A stretch of 64,000 bases of DNA from Lachnospiraceae bacterium (GCA_015057455.1 SVEH01000013.1:18652-82651), one strand, 5' to 3'; shown: positions 9,184-18,276, counted from the first letter of the stretch. Made by a program: numbers and translations. Notes: a model not told the origin generated them from the sequence alone.

Positions 9184-9912
9184 ATGAATTTTCATGTAAT
9201 GACGTTGTTTCCAGATATGATAACACAAGGTTTGAATGTTAGTATTATGGGAAAAGCAATTGAAAAGGGACTTATATCTATTAATGCGGTGGATATAAGG
9301 GATTTTTCAACTAATAAACATATGAAAGTGGATGATTATCCATATGGTGGTGGTGCTGGTATGGTTATGCAAGCACAGCCTGTTTATGATGCATATAAAA
9401 GTATTGAGAATAATTGCAAGAAAAAGCCAAGAGTAATATATATGACACCACAAGGTAAGGTCTTTAATCAATCTATCGCACAGGAATTGGCTAGAGAAGA
9501 GGAACTTATATTTTTGTGTGGTCATTATGAAGGTATTGATGAAAGGGTTCTTGAGGAAATTGTAACGGATAATATATCTATAGGAGATTTTGTGTTAACT
9601 GGAGGAGAAATGCCTGCTATGATTATGATAGATGCAATCTCTAGGTTAATTCCAGAAGTATTACATAATGATGTATCTGCAGAGATTGAGTCTTTTCATG
9701 ATAATTTACTTGAATATCCACAATATACAAGGCCTGAAGAAGTATTAGGACGAAGAGTGCCAGATGTTTTGTTATCAGGTCATCACAAGAATATTGATAC
9801 TTGGAGAAGGGAACAATCATTACTTCGTACATATGAAAGAAGACCAGATTTACTTAAAGATGCTATTTTAGATAAAAAGGATAAAGCATTTTTAGATAAA
9901 CTAAAGGGTTAG
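9184..9912 (+). CDS. trmD: tRNA (guanine-N1)-methyltransferase TrmD
   Basis: The 242-residue enzyme methylates G37 of tRNAs using S-adenosylmethionine. Visible family features are MNFHVMTLFPDMI at the start, DYPYGGGAGMVMQ, the knot region LCGHYEGIDERV and SIGDFVLTGGE, and VPDVLLSGHH near the C terminus. An in-frame ATG four codons earlier exists, but GGAG is correctly spaced only for the ATG at 9184, which also gives the usual N terminus. The rplS gene that usually follows is not present; rpsO comes next under its own promoter. Confidence 0.96.
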   Translation: MNFHVMTLFPDMITQGLNVSIMGKAIEKGLISINAVDIRDFSTNKHMKVDDYPYGGGAGMVMQAQPVYDAYKSIENNCKKKPRVIYMTPQGKVFNQSIAQELAREEELIFLCGHYEGIDERVLEEIVTDNISIGDFVLTGGEMPAMIMIDAISRLIPEVLHNDVSAEIESFHDNLLEYPQYTRPEEVLGRRVPDVLLSGHHKNIDTWRREQSLLRTYERRPDLLKDAILDKKDKAFLDKLKG

Positions 9913-9946
9913 ATATAAAAATAGTATAAATTTATTAGATTTATGC

Positions 9947-9975
9947 TTGAATATGTATTATAATTATGTTATATT
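9947..9975 (+). promoter_or_regulatory. Promoter of rpsO
   Basis: TTGAAT and TATATT separated by 17 bp, with an extended TG one base before the -10 box. Transcription would begin near 9982, giving a structured leader of roughly 110 nt. Confidence 0.65.
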
Positions 9976-9980
9976 AAAAA

Positions 9981-10050
9981 ACGTTGAGGATGTGACGGAT
10001 AGGTCTGCCTCATACCTATACTCAGTGGATGGTAACTCCGACCGCTTCTT
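9981..10050 (+). ncRNA. Probable S15-responsive mRNA leader
   Basis: The leader between the promoter and rpsO contains short GC-containing pairings (CGGA with TCCG, ATAGG with CCTAT, GTGG with CCGC), unusual in this AT-rich DNA, that can form a junction-like fold. Leaders through which S15 represses its own synthesis are known in several bacterial groups, including Firmicutes. The assignment rests on position and fold only, not on a covariance match. Confidence 0.55.
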
Positions 10051-10090
10051 AGTATTAGGTTTATTATATAATATTTAGGAGGAATTAGTT

Positions 10091-10357
10091 ATGTTAAGTA
10101 AAGAAAAGAAACAAGCAATTATCGTAGAATATGGTAAGAGCGCAACAGACACTGGATCACCAGAGGTTCAAGTTGCTTTATTAACAGCAAGAATTACTGA
10201 GTTAACTGAACATTTAAAAGTTAACCAAAAAGATCACCACTCAAGAAGAGGTCTTCTTAAGATGGTAGGTCAAAGAAGAGGTCTTTTAGAGTATCTTAAG
10301 AAAACAGATATCAATCGTTACAGAGCTCTAATTGAAAGATTAGGATTAAGAAAATAA
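10091..10357 (+). CDS. rpsO: 30S ribosomal protein S15
   Basis: An 88-residue protein with the family signature [20 protein letters not shown], the [14 protein letters not shown] helix, [16 protein letters not shown] and [12 protein letters not shown] at the end. S15 is a primary 16S rRNA binder that organises the central domain of the small subunit. AGGAGG precedes the ATG and the gene has its own promoter and terminator. In many bacteria pnp follows immediately; here pnp is 23 kb away. Confidence 0.97.
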   Translation: MLSKEKKQAIIVEYGKSATDTGSPEVQVALLTARITELTEHLKVNQKDHHSRRGLLKMVGQRRGLLEYLKKTDINRYRALIERLGLRK

Positions 10358-10373
10358 TAACTTAATTTTAAGG

Positions 10374-10420
10374 AAAAGGCTTATATAGGATAGCATAAAC
10401 TACCTATATAAGCCTTTTTT
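10374..10420 (+). terminator. Rho-independent terminator of rpsO
   Basis: AAGGCTTATATAGG pairs with CCTATATAAGCCTT and is followed by a run of T. Confidence 0.9.
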
Positions 10421-10467
10421 ATTTTATAGGAAATTACAATTATAAGAGTGATATAAAATAAGGATTT

Positions 10468-10510
10468 TAAAAGGGGGTATTTGTACAAAATGTACAAATA
10501 CCCCCTTTTA
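10468..10510. repeat. Perfect 20-bp hairpin with a three-base loop
   Basis: The arms 10468-10487 and 10491-10510 are fully complementary, with five G/C pairs in a block and GTACA/TGTAC at the tip. No long T-run follows on either strand, so it is not a clear terminator. A cruciform, a regulator-binding site or a bidirectional stop are possible. The rest of 10421-10674 shows no gene. Confidence 0.8.
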
Positions 10511-10674
10511 TACGGTGTAAAAAAACTTAATTTTTGTTAATGTTGCACAAAGAAATTTACAAAAAAAGTAAACATATCCCTATAATTGTAAATTATGGTT
10601 TGTGTTTTTTAGTATTTACCGGAATATGTAAATTTTCTTTGTATAGTTTGTATACAGGTGTAGAATAGGCCATA

Positions 10675-10703
10675 TTGACATTATTGAAACATGGAATTAT
10701 AAT
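10675..10703 (+). promoter_or_regulatory. Perfect-consensus sigma-A promoter
   Basis: TTGACA-N17-TATAAT, with no mismatch, about 145 bp upstream of the exported protein gene at 10847. It predicts strong, possibly repressible, transcription with a leader of about 137 nt. Confidence 0.85.
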
Positions 10704-10804
10704 CAAATTCGTTATTAGATATTAAGGCATTTTTATGGGGGAACAAAAAGTTCTAAAATGTAGTAACTAGAAATTAGGAAACAAATAGTAGATATTAATT
10801 ACTT

Positions 10805-10819
10805 ATGACCTGAGGTCAT
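10805..10819. promoter_or_regulatory. Palindrome in the leader, possible operator
   Basis: ATGACCT and AGGTCAT flank a single G. The 15-bp palindrome lies downstream of the promoter and 28 bp before the start codon, where a dimeric regulator or an RNA hairpin could control the following gene. Confidence 0.55.
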
Positions 10820-10846
10820 GAGTCGGTATGAAAGGGGTCGATTATT

Positions 10847-11353
10847 ATGAAGAAATTAGTAACATTAGCATTAATTATTGTAGTAAGCGTTGTTTGTGTA
10901 TTGGGAGTAAGTATGATAAATGCTTCTGCAGAAGAAACAGTTAAAACAGAGGGAACAAAGGCAGTTAATTCTTTGGAAGAAAAAGAAGAAGCTAATAAGG
11001 CAGCTTCAAGAAAGAAATTAAAAGAGGCAACAAAAAAGATGACTCGTAAACAAGGGGAATATACTTTTACATATAGGTTATATGTAGATTATTTGGAGTA
11101 TTTATCATTTAGAAAAGGACATGATGGAGAATATACTATTCAATATACTGTAAATGATGAAGAAATGCGTACAGCGGTAATGAAAATTGAGGGATTTGAG
11201 TTATTTAACTGTCAACCAACATTTATTTCTCATTACATTGATATTGAAGGAGTTACAGAGGGAGATGTTATTGAATATACATATTCTTATATGAATTATT
11301 ATATGCAATATGATACGCCTTCAGTTGAAAGTGGTGTTCAAATAGTTGAATAA
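10847..11353 (+). CDS. Small exported protein of unknown function
   Basis: A 168-residue product with a clear signal peptide (KKLVTLALIIVVSVVCVLG followed by INASAEE, cleavage likely after the alanine). A charged, probably helical, stretch runs to about residue 65, and the rest is a beta-rich domain with many aromatic residues (TFTYRLYVDYLEYLSF, EYTYSYMNYYMQY). No cysteine pair, catalytic motif or anchor was recognised, so the protein is probably released. The perfect promoter upstream and AAAGGGG before the ATG suggest high expression under some condition. No homologue was recognised. Confidence 0.75.
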   Translation: MKKLVTLALIIVVSVVCVLGVSMINASAEETVKTEGTKAVNSLEEKEEANKAASRKKLKEATKKMTRKQGEYTFTYRLYVDYLEYLSFRKGHDGEYTIQYTVNDEEMRTAVMKIEGFELFNCQPTFISHYIDIEGVTEGDVIEYTYSYMNYYMQYDTPSVESGVQIVE

Positions 11354-11424
11354 TTCAACCATTTGAATATCATATAGAGACATAAATTATATCTAATAAC
11401 TAATTGACTAAGTATATTATTAAA

Positions 11425-11503
11425 ATAAGTAAGTAAATAAGTAATTAAATAAGTAACCAAGTAAATAACTAAGTAAATAACTAAGTAAATAACTAAGTAA
11501 GTG
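11425..11503. repeat. Tandem repeat of a 12-bp unit
   Basis: The unit AAGTAAATAACT occurs three times in perfect register (11459-11494). Degenerate units built on AAGTAA and AAATAAGTAA flank it on both sides. It lies in the 3' untranslated region of the exported protein gene, before its terminator. Polymerase slippage is the simplest origin. Confidence 0.8.
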
Positions 11504-11511
11504 TAAGTGAG

Positions 11512-11547
11512 CCGTTAATTATATTATTAATTGACGGTATTTTTGTT
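11512..11547 (+). terminator. Terminator after the exported protein gene
   Basis: CCGTTAATTA can pair with TAATTGACGG, including one G-T pair, and TATTTTTGTTTT follows. Confidence 0.7.
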
Positions 11548-11604
11548 TTATAGACTAACTATGTCAAATAGAAATTAAAAAGAAATTGCTAAGAAGAAAG
11601 TGTA

Positions 11605-11633
11605 TTTTAAAAGAAAAATAAGTGTGCTATACT
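11605..11633 (+). promoter_or_regulatory. Probable sfsA promoter with extended -10
   Basis: TGCTATACT is an extended -10 element 31 bp before the sfsA start; the -35 region (TTTTAA, 17 bp away) is weak. Confidence 0.5.
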
Positions 11634-11663
11634 GATATAAAAGTTGTTAAGGAGACAAATTTA

Positions 11664-12347
11664 ATGAAATATAATAAGATTGTTAAAGGAACTTTTATTG
11701 AGAGACCAAATAGATTTATTGCATATGTTGAAATAGATGGAACAATTGAAAAATGTCATGTGAAAAATACTGGTAGATGCAAGGAGTTACTTATAAAAGG
11801 AGTAACGGTGTATTTAGAAGAAGGAGATAATCCTAATAGAAAAACTAAATATTCTTTAGTTGCGGTTGAAAAAGGTAATATTTTAATAAATATTGATTCA
11901 CAAGCACCTAATAAAGTTGTTGGAGAATGGCTTAATTCCTATAAGGAACAGTACAATATAACGCATATTAAGCCAGAGAAGACTTATAAAGAGTCAAGAA
12001 TAGATTATTATTTTGAAACAGAAGTTACAAAAGCATATATGGAGGTAAAGGGAGTTACTTTACTAGATGGAAAAATTGCGAGATTTCCTGATGCACCAAC
12101 TATTAGGGGAATTAAGCATATAGAGCATTTGGTAGATTTAGTTGAACAAGGATATGATGCTTATATAATGTTTGTAGTACAATGTAAGGGTGTAATTTCT
12201 TTTGAGCCTAATGATATAACTCATAAAGAATTTGGAGATGCATTGCGTATAGCGGCTAAAAAGGGAGTAAAGATACTTGTATATGATTGTGTTGTTACAG
12301 AGGATTCTATGAGAATGGATAAGTTAATACAACAGGGAATATTTTAA
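11664..12347 (+). CDS. sfsA: SfsA family DNA/RNA nuclease-like protein
   Basis: A 227-residue protein matching SfsA: FIERPNRFIAYVEIDG at the N terminus, HVKNTGRCKELLIKG, RIDYYFE and EVKGVTLLDGKIARFPDAPT, which carries the acidic and lysine residues of the nuclease-like core. SfsA was first described as a sugar-fermentation stimulation factor. It has an OB-fold-like N domain and a restriction-endonuclease-like domain, and its physiological role is still uncertain. A longer frame starts at 11622, but AAGGAGA precedes the ATG at 11664, which gives the usual N terminus. It stands alone at the start of the accessory region. Confidence 0.92.
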   Translation: MKYNKIVKGTFIERPNRFIAYVEIDGTIEKCHVKNTGRCKELLIKGVTVYLEEGDNPNRKTKYSLVAVEKGNILINIDSQAPNKVVGEWLNSYKEQYNITHIKPEKTYKESRIDYYFETEVTKAYMEVKGVTLLDGKIARFPDAPTIRGIKHIEHLVDLVEQGYDAYIMFVVQCKGVISFEPNDITHKEFGDALRIAAKKGVKILVYDCVVTEDSMRMDKLIQQGIF

Positions 12348-12452
12348 CTTGAGTATGGATAGAAATTTTTATAATATAGCTATGGAATAGAATTTTTATT
12401 TGTGAAATAAATCAATAATTAATAAAAAGTATAAGAGAATATGGAGTTTACA

Positions 12453-12890
12453 ATGAATATAACATTTAGAAAGTGTACAGATAAAGATTTTGAGTATGTA
12501 TATGAATTAAGAGAAAAAGGATTTAGATGGTATCTAGAAGATATATTAAATGGTTGGGATGAGAATGCTCATAAAGATATTATTAGACATGAAATGGCCG
12601 AGCATTTAGAAGATATGAATATAATTGTGTATAAGGGAAATGATGCAGGATTATTTACCTATTATAAAGATGAGAATAATTCAGTATTTATAGATATGAT
12701 AGTTCTTGAGCCAGAATATAGAGGTATGGGAATTGGGGCAAGTCTGCTGCAATTCTTGATAGATGCATATCCAGGAGTAAGGTTATATCTAAGAACTTAT
12801 GAAAAGAATCCAGCTAGGAAATTATATAATAAATTCGGATTTAAGGTTTATGATACGGAAACAAATTATGTATGGATGGAATTAGTGTAA
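12453..12890 (+). CDS. GNAT family N-acetyltransferase
   Basis: A 145-residue protein with the GNAT fold signature: IVLEPEYRGMGIGASLLQFL carries the acetyl-CoA-binding R-G-x-G-x-G/A loop (RGMGIGA), and LYLRTYEKNPARKLYNKFGF is the usual motif B. Such enzymes move an acetyl group from acetyl-CoA to an amine; the acceptor cannot be predicted. An ATG four codons upstream exists, but GGAG is spaced correctly for 12453. It is flanked by short intergenic gaps and shows no operon partner of obvious function. Confidence 0.9.
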   Translation: MNITFRKCTDKDFEYVYELREKGFRWYLEDILNGWDENAHKDIIRHEMAEHLEDMNIIVYKGNDAGLFTYYKDENNSVFIDMIVLEPEYRGMGIGASLLQFLIDAYPGVRLYLRTYEKNPARKLYNKFGFKVYDTETNYVWMELV

Positions 12891-13004
12891 TTCAATATAA
12901 ATCAATATAATACATCCTAAAACAATATATTATATGCAACATCTATGTTCTTTAATAAAATATATAAATATGTTATAGTAGGTGGAAACAAGAAAGGAGA
13001 TATT

Positions 13005-13952
13005 ATGAGTAAATTAAGTTCAAAAATATACTCTATAATATTAACTATATTATTAAGTATATTTTTGGGAATTTTAGTATCAGGGTGTAATAATAAAGAG
13101 AAAAATAATAAGATAGATATAGAAAGATTAAGTAAAGAAAAATATAATAAAAAAGAAGAATATGATTTAGACAAAGAACTTCCTAAAATCAATGAGGAGT
13201 TAGTTGAATATATTGAAGGATATGATGAATATTTGGTGTTTATGAATTTAGAGGGTAATAGTATTAAAGCAGGCGATGCGTCTTTTGATGCTGACGAAGA
13301 TTCTAAAGATGAGTTATGGGATGCATATCTTGCAGATAATTTTGTATTTGGTAGTGCACAGGTGTCATCAATAGATACAAAAAAAGGAGAATTCAAGGAA
13401 TGTACATATGATGAATATGGAATGGAAGGGTTTATTAGGGAGATGGAAGATAGTTGGACAGAGGGATATGTTTGGTATAATAATAAGAAGGAAATAGAAA
13501 AAATAGTTTCTTATGGAGAAATAGTAATTCAAGATTATTCAGTGATTGAAAGGACAGTTCCAGCTATTTGCGTGGAAGGAACTACAAAGGAAGATTTAAG
13601 CAGTGATATAAAGGATGGGATATACTTATCAGCTAAAATAAATAAAGATGGTAGTATTACATATGAAATGTGTGAAACACAATTAGAAAGGATTTTGGAA
13701 GATAAAAGGCAATTGTTTATAGATTCTATAGATGAAATGATAGGCGAAGATATATATGGTATAGTTGATATAAAGTATGATAAAGATGAAGATACAATGT
13801 TTAAAAATTTCACAGTAAAGATAAAGGATGAGGAAGATTTTAAAGGAAAAGATACTGTTACAGAGAATTTGACTAATATAGGGACATGGTATCAAGCATT
13901 ACAGGGGAAAGGGAATATAAAGGTAAATGTTGAGTTTAATGAAATAAGATAA
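13005..13952 (+). CDS. Lipoprotein of unknown function
   Basis: A 315-residue product with a lipoprotein signal: a long hydrophobic stretch (IYSIILTILLSIFLGILV) ends in the lipobox LVSGC, so the mature protein should be diacylated at that cysteine and held on the outer face of the membrane. The rest is acidic and lysine-rich with no recognised motif. A longer frame begins at 12945, but AAAGGAGA precedes the ATG at 13005. It lies 36 bp upstream of the tandem-repeat protein gene and may share its transcript. Confidence 0.75.
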   Translation: MSKLSSKIYSIILTILLSIFLGILVSGCNNKEKNNKIDIERLSKEKYNKKEEYDLDKELPKINEELVEYIEGYDEYLVFMNLEGNSIKAGDASFDADEDSKDELWDAYLADNFVFGSAQVSSIDTKKGEFKECTYDEYGMEGFIREMEDSWTEGYVWYNNKKEIEKIVSYGEIVIQDYSVIERTVPAICVEGTTKEDLSSDIKDGIYLSAKINKDGSITYEMCETQLERILEDKRQLFIDSIDEMIGEDIYGIVDIKYDKDEDTMFKNFTVKIKDEEDFKGKDTVTENLTNIGTWYQALQGKGNIKVNVEFNEIR

Positions 13953-13988
13953 GGAACAATAATAAAAGGAAGTTAGGAAGATGTATAC

Positions 13989-16211
13989 ATGTTTAATAAA
14001 AGGTATGATAAAAGATTTGATTTTAATAGGGACGGAGAATTATCTAGAAGAGAGAGGAATATTAGACGTAAGATATTTGAAGAAGTAAAAAGAGTTGAAA
14101 ATAAACAAAGGGAGGAACAAGAGCTTAGAGAAAAGTATAGGTGGAGAGATTTTTGTGAAGATGGTTCGGATTATGACATTGATCCAGAGGATTATGAAGA
14201 TGAGTCTGATTATGAGGAAGCCTTAGAAGAAGCAAAATATGCATGGAGAGAGCATTGTGAAGACGGCTCGAGATATTATATTTCTCCCCACTATTATGAA
14301 ACTGAGATTGAATATTATAAAGCATTAAAAGAAGCCAAAAAAGAAAGATATGGATGGAGAGAGAATTGCGAAGATGGTTCAGAATATGATATTGATCCAG
14401 AAGACTATGAAGGCGAGTATGAATACAATGAAGCATTAGAAGAAGCCAAAAAAGAAAGATATGGATGGAGAGAGAATTGTGAAGACGGTTCGGAATATGA
14501 TATCTATCCAGAAGATTATGAAACTGAAGATGAATATTATGAAGCATTAGAAGAAGCTGAAGAAGAAAAATATAGCTGGAGGGAATATTGTGAAGACGGT
14601 TCGGATATTGGTATTTATCCAGAATATTATGAGACAGAGGAAGAATATGAAGATGCTTTATATGAGGCTAGGCAAGAGGAAGAAGAGAAACTTTTTTATT
14701 TTGTAGAAAAAGTAAAGAAAACAGATGATAAAGATGCAACTAATGATGATGATGAAATTAACGAGAAGGAATATGTAGATGATAGTGATATAGGAGTATC
14801 AGTTGAGGAAGAAAATCATAACTCATTTGATAAAACAAGTCAGGTGAAAGAAATTAAGGAAGAAGATTACGCAAATAAGAGAAGATATGAGGCAGCAAAA
14901 GAGTTAGAAGATATTAGAAATAGTTATTATAGCAGTGAATATAAGAAAGAAATTATGGAAAAATGTAATTTTATACTAGAGCAAGCTGATAATGTGATTG
15001 CAGCAAATTATTTTACTCATAACAATGGATTTTTATATTCTGCAGCAGTAAGGGAAAATATCGAGTTAGATATTACATTGCCTGGTGAAGAAACCAAGCC
15101 CCAATATGAAGCCTATGAAATAATTGATAAAATAGCAAGAAAAGATGTATCCAAGGCTATAGATGTGTGGAAATGGCTTGTTGATAATTTTATTCCTTAT
15201 AAGCAATATGATGCAAATGTTACTAAAGCGGTGGTATATAATATACTCCGTAGAGTAGTTTATAAAGAAGATGAAATAAAAGAGGAATTAGTAAGACGTT
15301 TTAATACAGATAAAAAGTTTATGAATACAGTGGTTAAGTTTTCTGAGGACAGTTATTGGGATTTATCAGGGGTAGTATATAAAGCCCTTGAGATGGAGCA
15401 TTATGAATTAGCAAAATTAATGTATAAAAGTAGATTAGAAATAGGCAATTGGAGAGAACACATTAGATTTACAGAAGAACTTATAGATCAAATAGATTAT
15501 GATGAAGGATTTGCACAAGGGGAATATATATATGTAGAACTGCTTCCTATTGCTAAAGAAATAGGCGATGATATGGTTAAGGAGGAGGCAGAAAAATGGG
15601 AAGAAAATATGATGGATGACTTATGTGATGCATGTCCTAATGATTCTGTTTATGCTTATCTTGGTAAGAATTCATGGAGAAAAAATGTGCCGGATGGAAA
15701 AAAATATGGCATACATCCTTTAGATTATGAGAATGAAGAAGATTATTTAGAAGATATAGAGTATGAAAAAAATGGATGGAAGAAGAAATATCGCAGCGGA
15801 GCATATGCTAAAATTGGAATAAATATAGATGATTTTGATCGAGAAGAAGAATATTTGAAAGAACTACAAAGAAAAAGAGAGAGTTATGTAAATAATAAGA
15901 AGCAGCGTGAAAATGAGTATCATGAAAACATAAAACGTCAAGTAGAAGAAAAGGCTATTAATAGAAAAGAGAGGTTTGGAAGAGATGATATATACATATT
16001 TGTAGGGGTGGTTTATGAAGACTCCAATAGAGTCTATAACTATTTGACTGAAGATGAGTCAATTGATATTGGTGATATAGTAGCTGTGCCGGTAGGATAT
16101 GCGAATGAGGAAAAAAAGGCTAAAGTGGTGTCAGTAGGGAAGTATGAGAGAATTGCAGCACCATATTCTCCTGATAAATGTAAGTATGTGTTGAGGAAGA
16201 TAGAGATGTAG
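13989..16211 (+). CDS. Large acidic protein with WR-E-CEDGS tandem repeats and an EF-hand-like start
   Basis: The 740-residue protein begins with a sequence like a calcium-binding EF-hand loop (DFNRDGELSRRE). It then carries five tandem units of about 37 residues (about 50-235) with the pattern WRENCEDGSEYDIDPEDY followed by an acidic helix; two more divergent units occur near 560-630. At the DNA level the third and fourth units are offset by 111 bp. The middle is helical. The last 75 residues (from IYIFVGVVYEDSNRVYNYL) form a small beta-rich domain containing GDIVAVPVGYANEEKKAKVVSV, reminiscent of the PriA 3'-DNA-binding fold, but this is only a resemblance. No secretion signal is seen. It ends 11 bp before the nuclease-helicase gene, so the two are almost certainly co-expressed. 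Confidence 0.75.
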   Translation: MFNKRYDKRFDFNRDGELSRRERNIRRKIFEEVKRVENKQREEQELREKYRWRDFCEDGSDYDIDPEDYEDESDYEEALEEAKYAWREHCEDGSRYYISPHYYETEIEYYKALKEAKKERYGWRENCEDGSEYDIDPEDYEGEYEYNEALEEAKKERYGWRENCEDGSEYDIYPEDYETEDEYYEALEEAEEEKYSWREYCEDGSDIGIYPEYYETEEEYEDALYEARQEEEEKLFYFVEKVKKTDDKDATNDDDEINEKEYVDDSDIGVSVEEENHNSFDKTSQVKEIKEEDYANKRRYEAAKELEDIRNSYYSSEYKKEIMEKCNFILEQADNVIAANYFTHNNGFLYSAAVRENIELDITLPGEETKPQYEAYEIIDKIARKDVSKAIDVWKWLVDNFIPYKQYDANVTKAVVYNILRRVVYKEDEIKEELVRRFNTDKKFMNTVVKFSEDSYWDLSGVVYKALEMEHYELAKLMYKSRLEIGNWREHIRFTEELIDQIDYDEGFAQGEYIYVELLPIAKEIGDDMVKEEAEKWEENMMDDLCDACPNDSVYAYLGKNSWRKNVPDGKKYGIHPLDYENEEDYLEDIEYEKNGWKKKYRSGAYAKIGINIDDFDREEEYLKELQRKRESYVNNKKQRENEYHENIKRQVEEKAINRKERFGRDDIYIFVGVVYEDSNRVYNYLTEDESIDIGDIVAVPVGYANEEKKAKVVSVGKYERIAAPYSPDKCKYVLRKIEM

Positions 16212-16222
16212 GAGGAACAATT

Positions 16223-18097
16223 ATGTTAGTATATGATGGAACAAAGACTGACTTTTTAAGAAGTGTTGAATTAGATACAATTGCGTATGAAATAGAGACT
16301 AATATATATGAGAAAATGAATCGCAGGACAGCGGCTAGTGAATTTCGAGCATGGGAGAATTCATTAGAATATATGTATAAGGTGTTAAATGACCCTGAGA
16401 TACCAACGGATGCGGGAATTGCCATAGAGTATAATATTCCCCAGACATCAAAAAGGGTTGATTTTTTAATATCTGGTTATGATATTGATGATAACGGAAA
16501 TGTAGTGATTATAGAACTTAAGCAGTGGGACAAGATTAACGCAGTAGATGGAAAAGATGGCTTAGTAGAAACATATACAGGCAATGCATTTAGACAAGTA
16601 GTACATCCATCATATCAAGCGTGGTCATATGCTACTCTTATTAGTGATTACAATGAATCAGTTCATAATGGGCAAATAGATTTATTTCCATGTGCTTATT
16701 TACATAATTATAGAAGAAATAAAAATAATGATCCATTAGATAGCGAGCAATATGAGGTGTATATAGAAGATGCACCTGCATTTACAAGAGGACAGGTAGA
16801 TGATTTAAGAAAATTTATCAAAAAAAGTGTAGTTAAAGGTGATAATAAAGAAATACTATATAGAATAGAACATGGAAGAATAAAGCCTTCTAAGAGTTTG
16901 CAAGATGCAATTGCTAAGATGCTTAAGGGAAATAAAGAATTTATTATGCTAGATGAGCAAAAAGTAGTATATGAAGAAATACTTGATGCTTCTCGTAAAT
17001 CAATAAAGGATAATAAAAAAAGAGTTGTTATTGTACAAGGTGGGCCAGGAACGGGTAAAACAGTAGTTGCAATAAATTTACTAGCACAGTTGACTAACGA
17101 AGAACAATTTGTTCAATATGTATCTAAAAATAGTGCACCTCGTAATGTATATTCAAAGAAACTTAGAGGAGATATGCGTAAAAGTAGCATAGACAATATG
17201 TTTAAAGGTTCAGGAATATATACAGAGACTGCTGTGGGTGTAGTAGATACTATACTTGTAGATGAGGCTCATAGATTAAATGAAAAATCTGGTATGTTTC
17301 AAAATCTAGGTGAGAACCAGATAAAAGAGATAATTCATGCTGGTAAATGCAGCGTATTTTTCATAGATGAAAGCCAAAGAGTTACATTAAAGGATATTGG
17401 AAGCGTTAAAGAAATAGAAAAATGGGCATATTTAGAGGATGCAGAAGTGATTCATATGGAACTAGTATCTCAGTTTAGATGTAATGGTTCTGACGGATAT
17501 CTTGCATGGCTAGATAATGTATTAGATATAAGAGAAACAGCCAACTACAATATGGAAGGCATAGATTATGACATACAAATATTAGATTCACCACAAGAGG
17601 TTCGCAATGTAGTAATTGAGAAAAATACAGTAGCCAACCGAGCTAGAATATTGGCAGGTTATTGTTGGGAATGGATAAAAGAAGGCAAAAATGACACCAA
17701 TATTCACGACATTAAAATAGGTGATTTTGAGATTAGTTGGAATCTTAGTGGAAGTGAAACATTTGCCATAGATGAAACCTCTGTAAATGAAGCAGGTTGT
17801 ATACATACATCTCAAGGACTTGAATTTGATTATGTAGGCGTAATAATAGGAGAAGATATGCGTTATGAAGATGGTCGTATAGTAACTGATTTTACTAAAA
17901 GGGCCAAAACAGATAAATCATTAAATGGAATAAAACGTTTATATAAGGAAGATTCTCAAAAAGCAAAAGAGGCAGCAGATGAAATAATAAAAAATACATA
18001 CAGAACACTTATGACACGAGGAATGAAAGGGTGTTATGTGTATTGTGTAGATAAGAATTTGGCAGAGTATTTGAAGAAATGCTTGGGTAAAGATTAG
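16223..18097 (+). CDS. DUF2075-type ATPase/helicase with N-terminal nuclease-like domain
   Basis: A 624-residue protein. The N-terminal 240 residues include a PD-(D/E)xK-like core, RVDFLISGYD followed by VVIIELKQW. The ATPase part has Walker A QGGPGTGKT (near 272), Walker B ILVDEAHRLNEK, a second acidic motif FFIDESQRVTLKD, HTSQGLEFDYVGVIIGEDM and the C-terminal RTLMTRGMKGCYVYC, as in DUF2075/Schlafen-type superfamily 1 helicase-like proteins. These are often found in defence loci. It is 11 bp downstream of the repeat protein, with AGGAGG just before the ATG. A role in cutting or remodelling foreign nucleic acid, helped by the repeat protein, is inference. Confidence 0.85.
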   Translation: MLVYDGTKTDFLRSVELDTIAYEIETNIYEKMNRRTAASEFRAWENSLEYMYKVLNDPEIPTDAGIAIEYNIPQTSKRVDFLISGYDIDDNGNVVIIELKQWDKINAVDGKDGLVETYTGNAFRQVVHPSYQAWSYATLISDYNESVHNGQIDLFPCAYLHNYRRNKNNDPLDSEQYEVYIEDAPAFTRGQVDDLRKFIKKSVVKGDNKEILYRIEHGRIKPSKSLQDAIAKMLKGNKEFIMLDEQKVVYEEILDASRKSIKDNKKRVVIVQGGPGTGKTVVAINLLAQLTNEEQFVQYVSKNSAPRNVYSKKLRGDMRKSSIDNMFKGSGIYTETAVGVVDTILVDEAHRLNEKSGMFQNLGENQIKEIIHAGKCSVFFIDESQRVTLKDIGSVKEIEKWAYLEDAEVIHMELVSQFRCNGSDGYLAWLDNVLDIRETANYNMEGIDYDIQILDSPQEVRNVVIEKNTVANRARILAGYCWEWIKEGKNDTNIHDIKIGDFEISWNLSGSETFAIDETSVNEAGCIHTSQGLEFDYVGVIIGEDMRYEDGRIVTDFTKRAKTDKSLNGIKRLYKEDSQKAKEAADEIIKNTYRTLMTRGMKGCYVYCVDKNLAEYLKKCLGKD

Positions 18098-18276
18098 ATT
18101 AATGGAAATATTAAATTAATATACATATTAAAAATAATATATATTAAAAATATAGGTGATGAATAAGTAGAAAAATTTTGATATTACCATAAATTATAGT
18201 AGTAAATTTCGTATATAAGACATATAACAATAAACAACGATAAATATTGAGAAATCAAGAAAACGGAGGAATTGGA

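Noticed and set aside
11425..11503. Possible CRISPR-like array
   Set aside because: The units are 12 bp, contiguous and without spacers; it is a simple tandem repeat.
14125..14547. 140-codon minus-strand frame opposite the tandem repeats
   Set aside because: It is the His/Leu/Asn-rich shadow of the repetitive coding strand of the CEDGS-repeat gene and repeats with the same 111-bp period.
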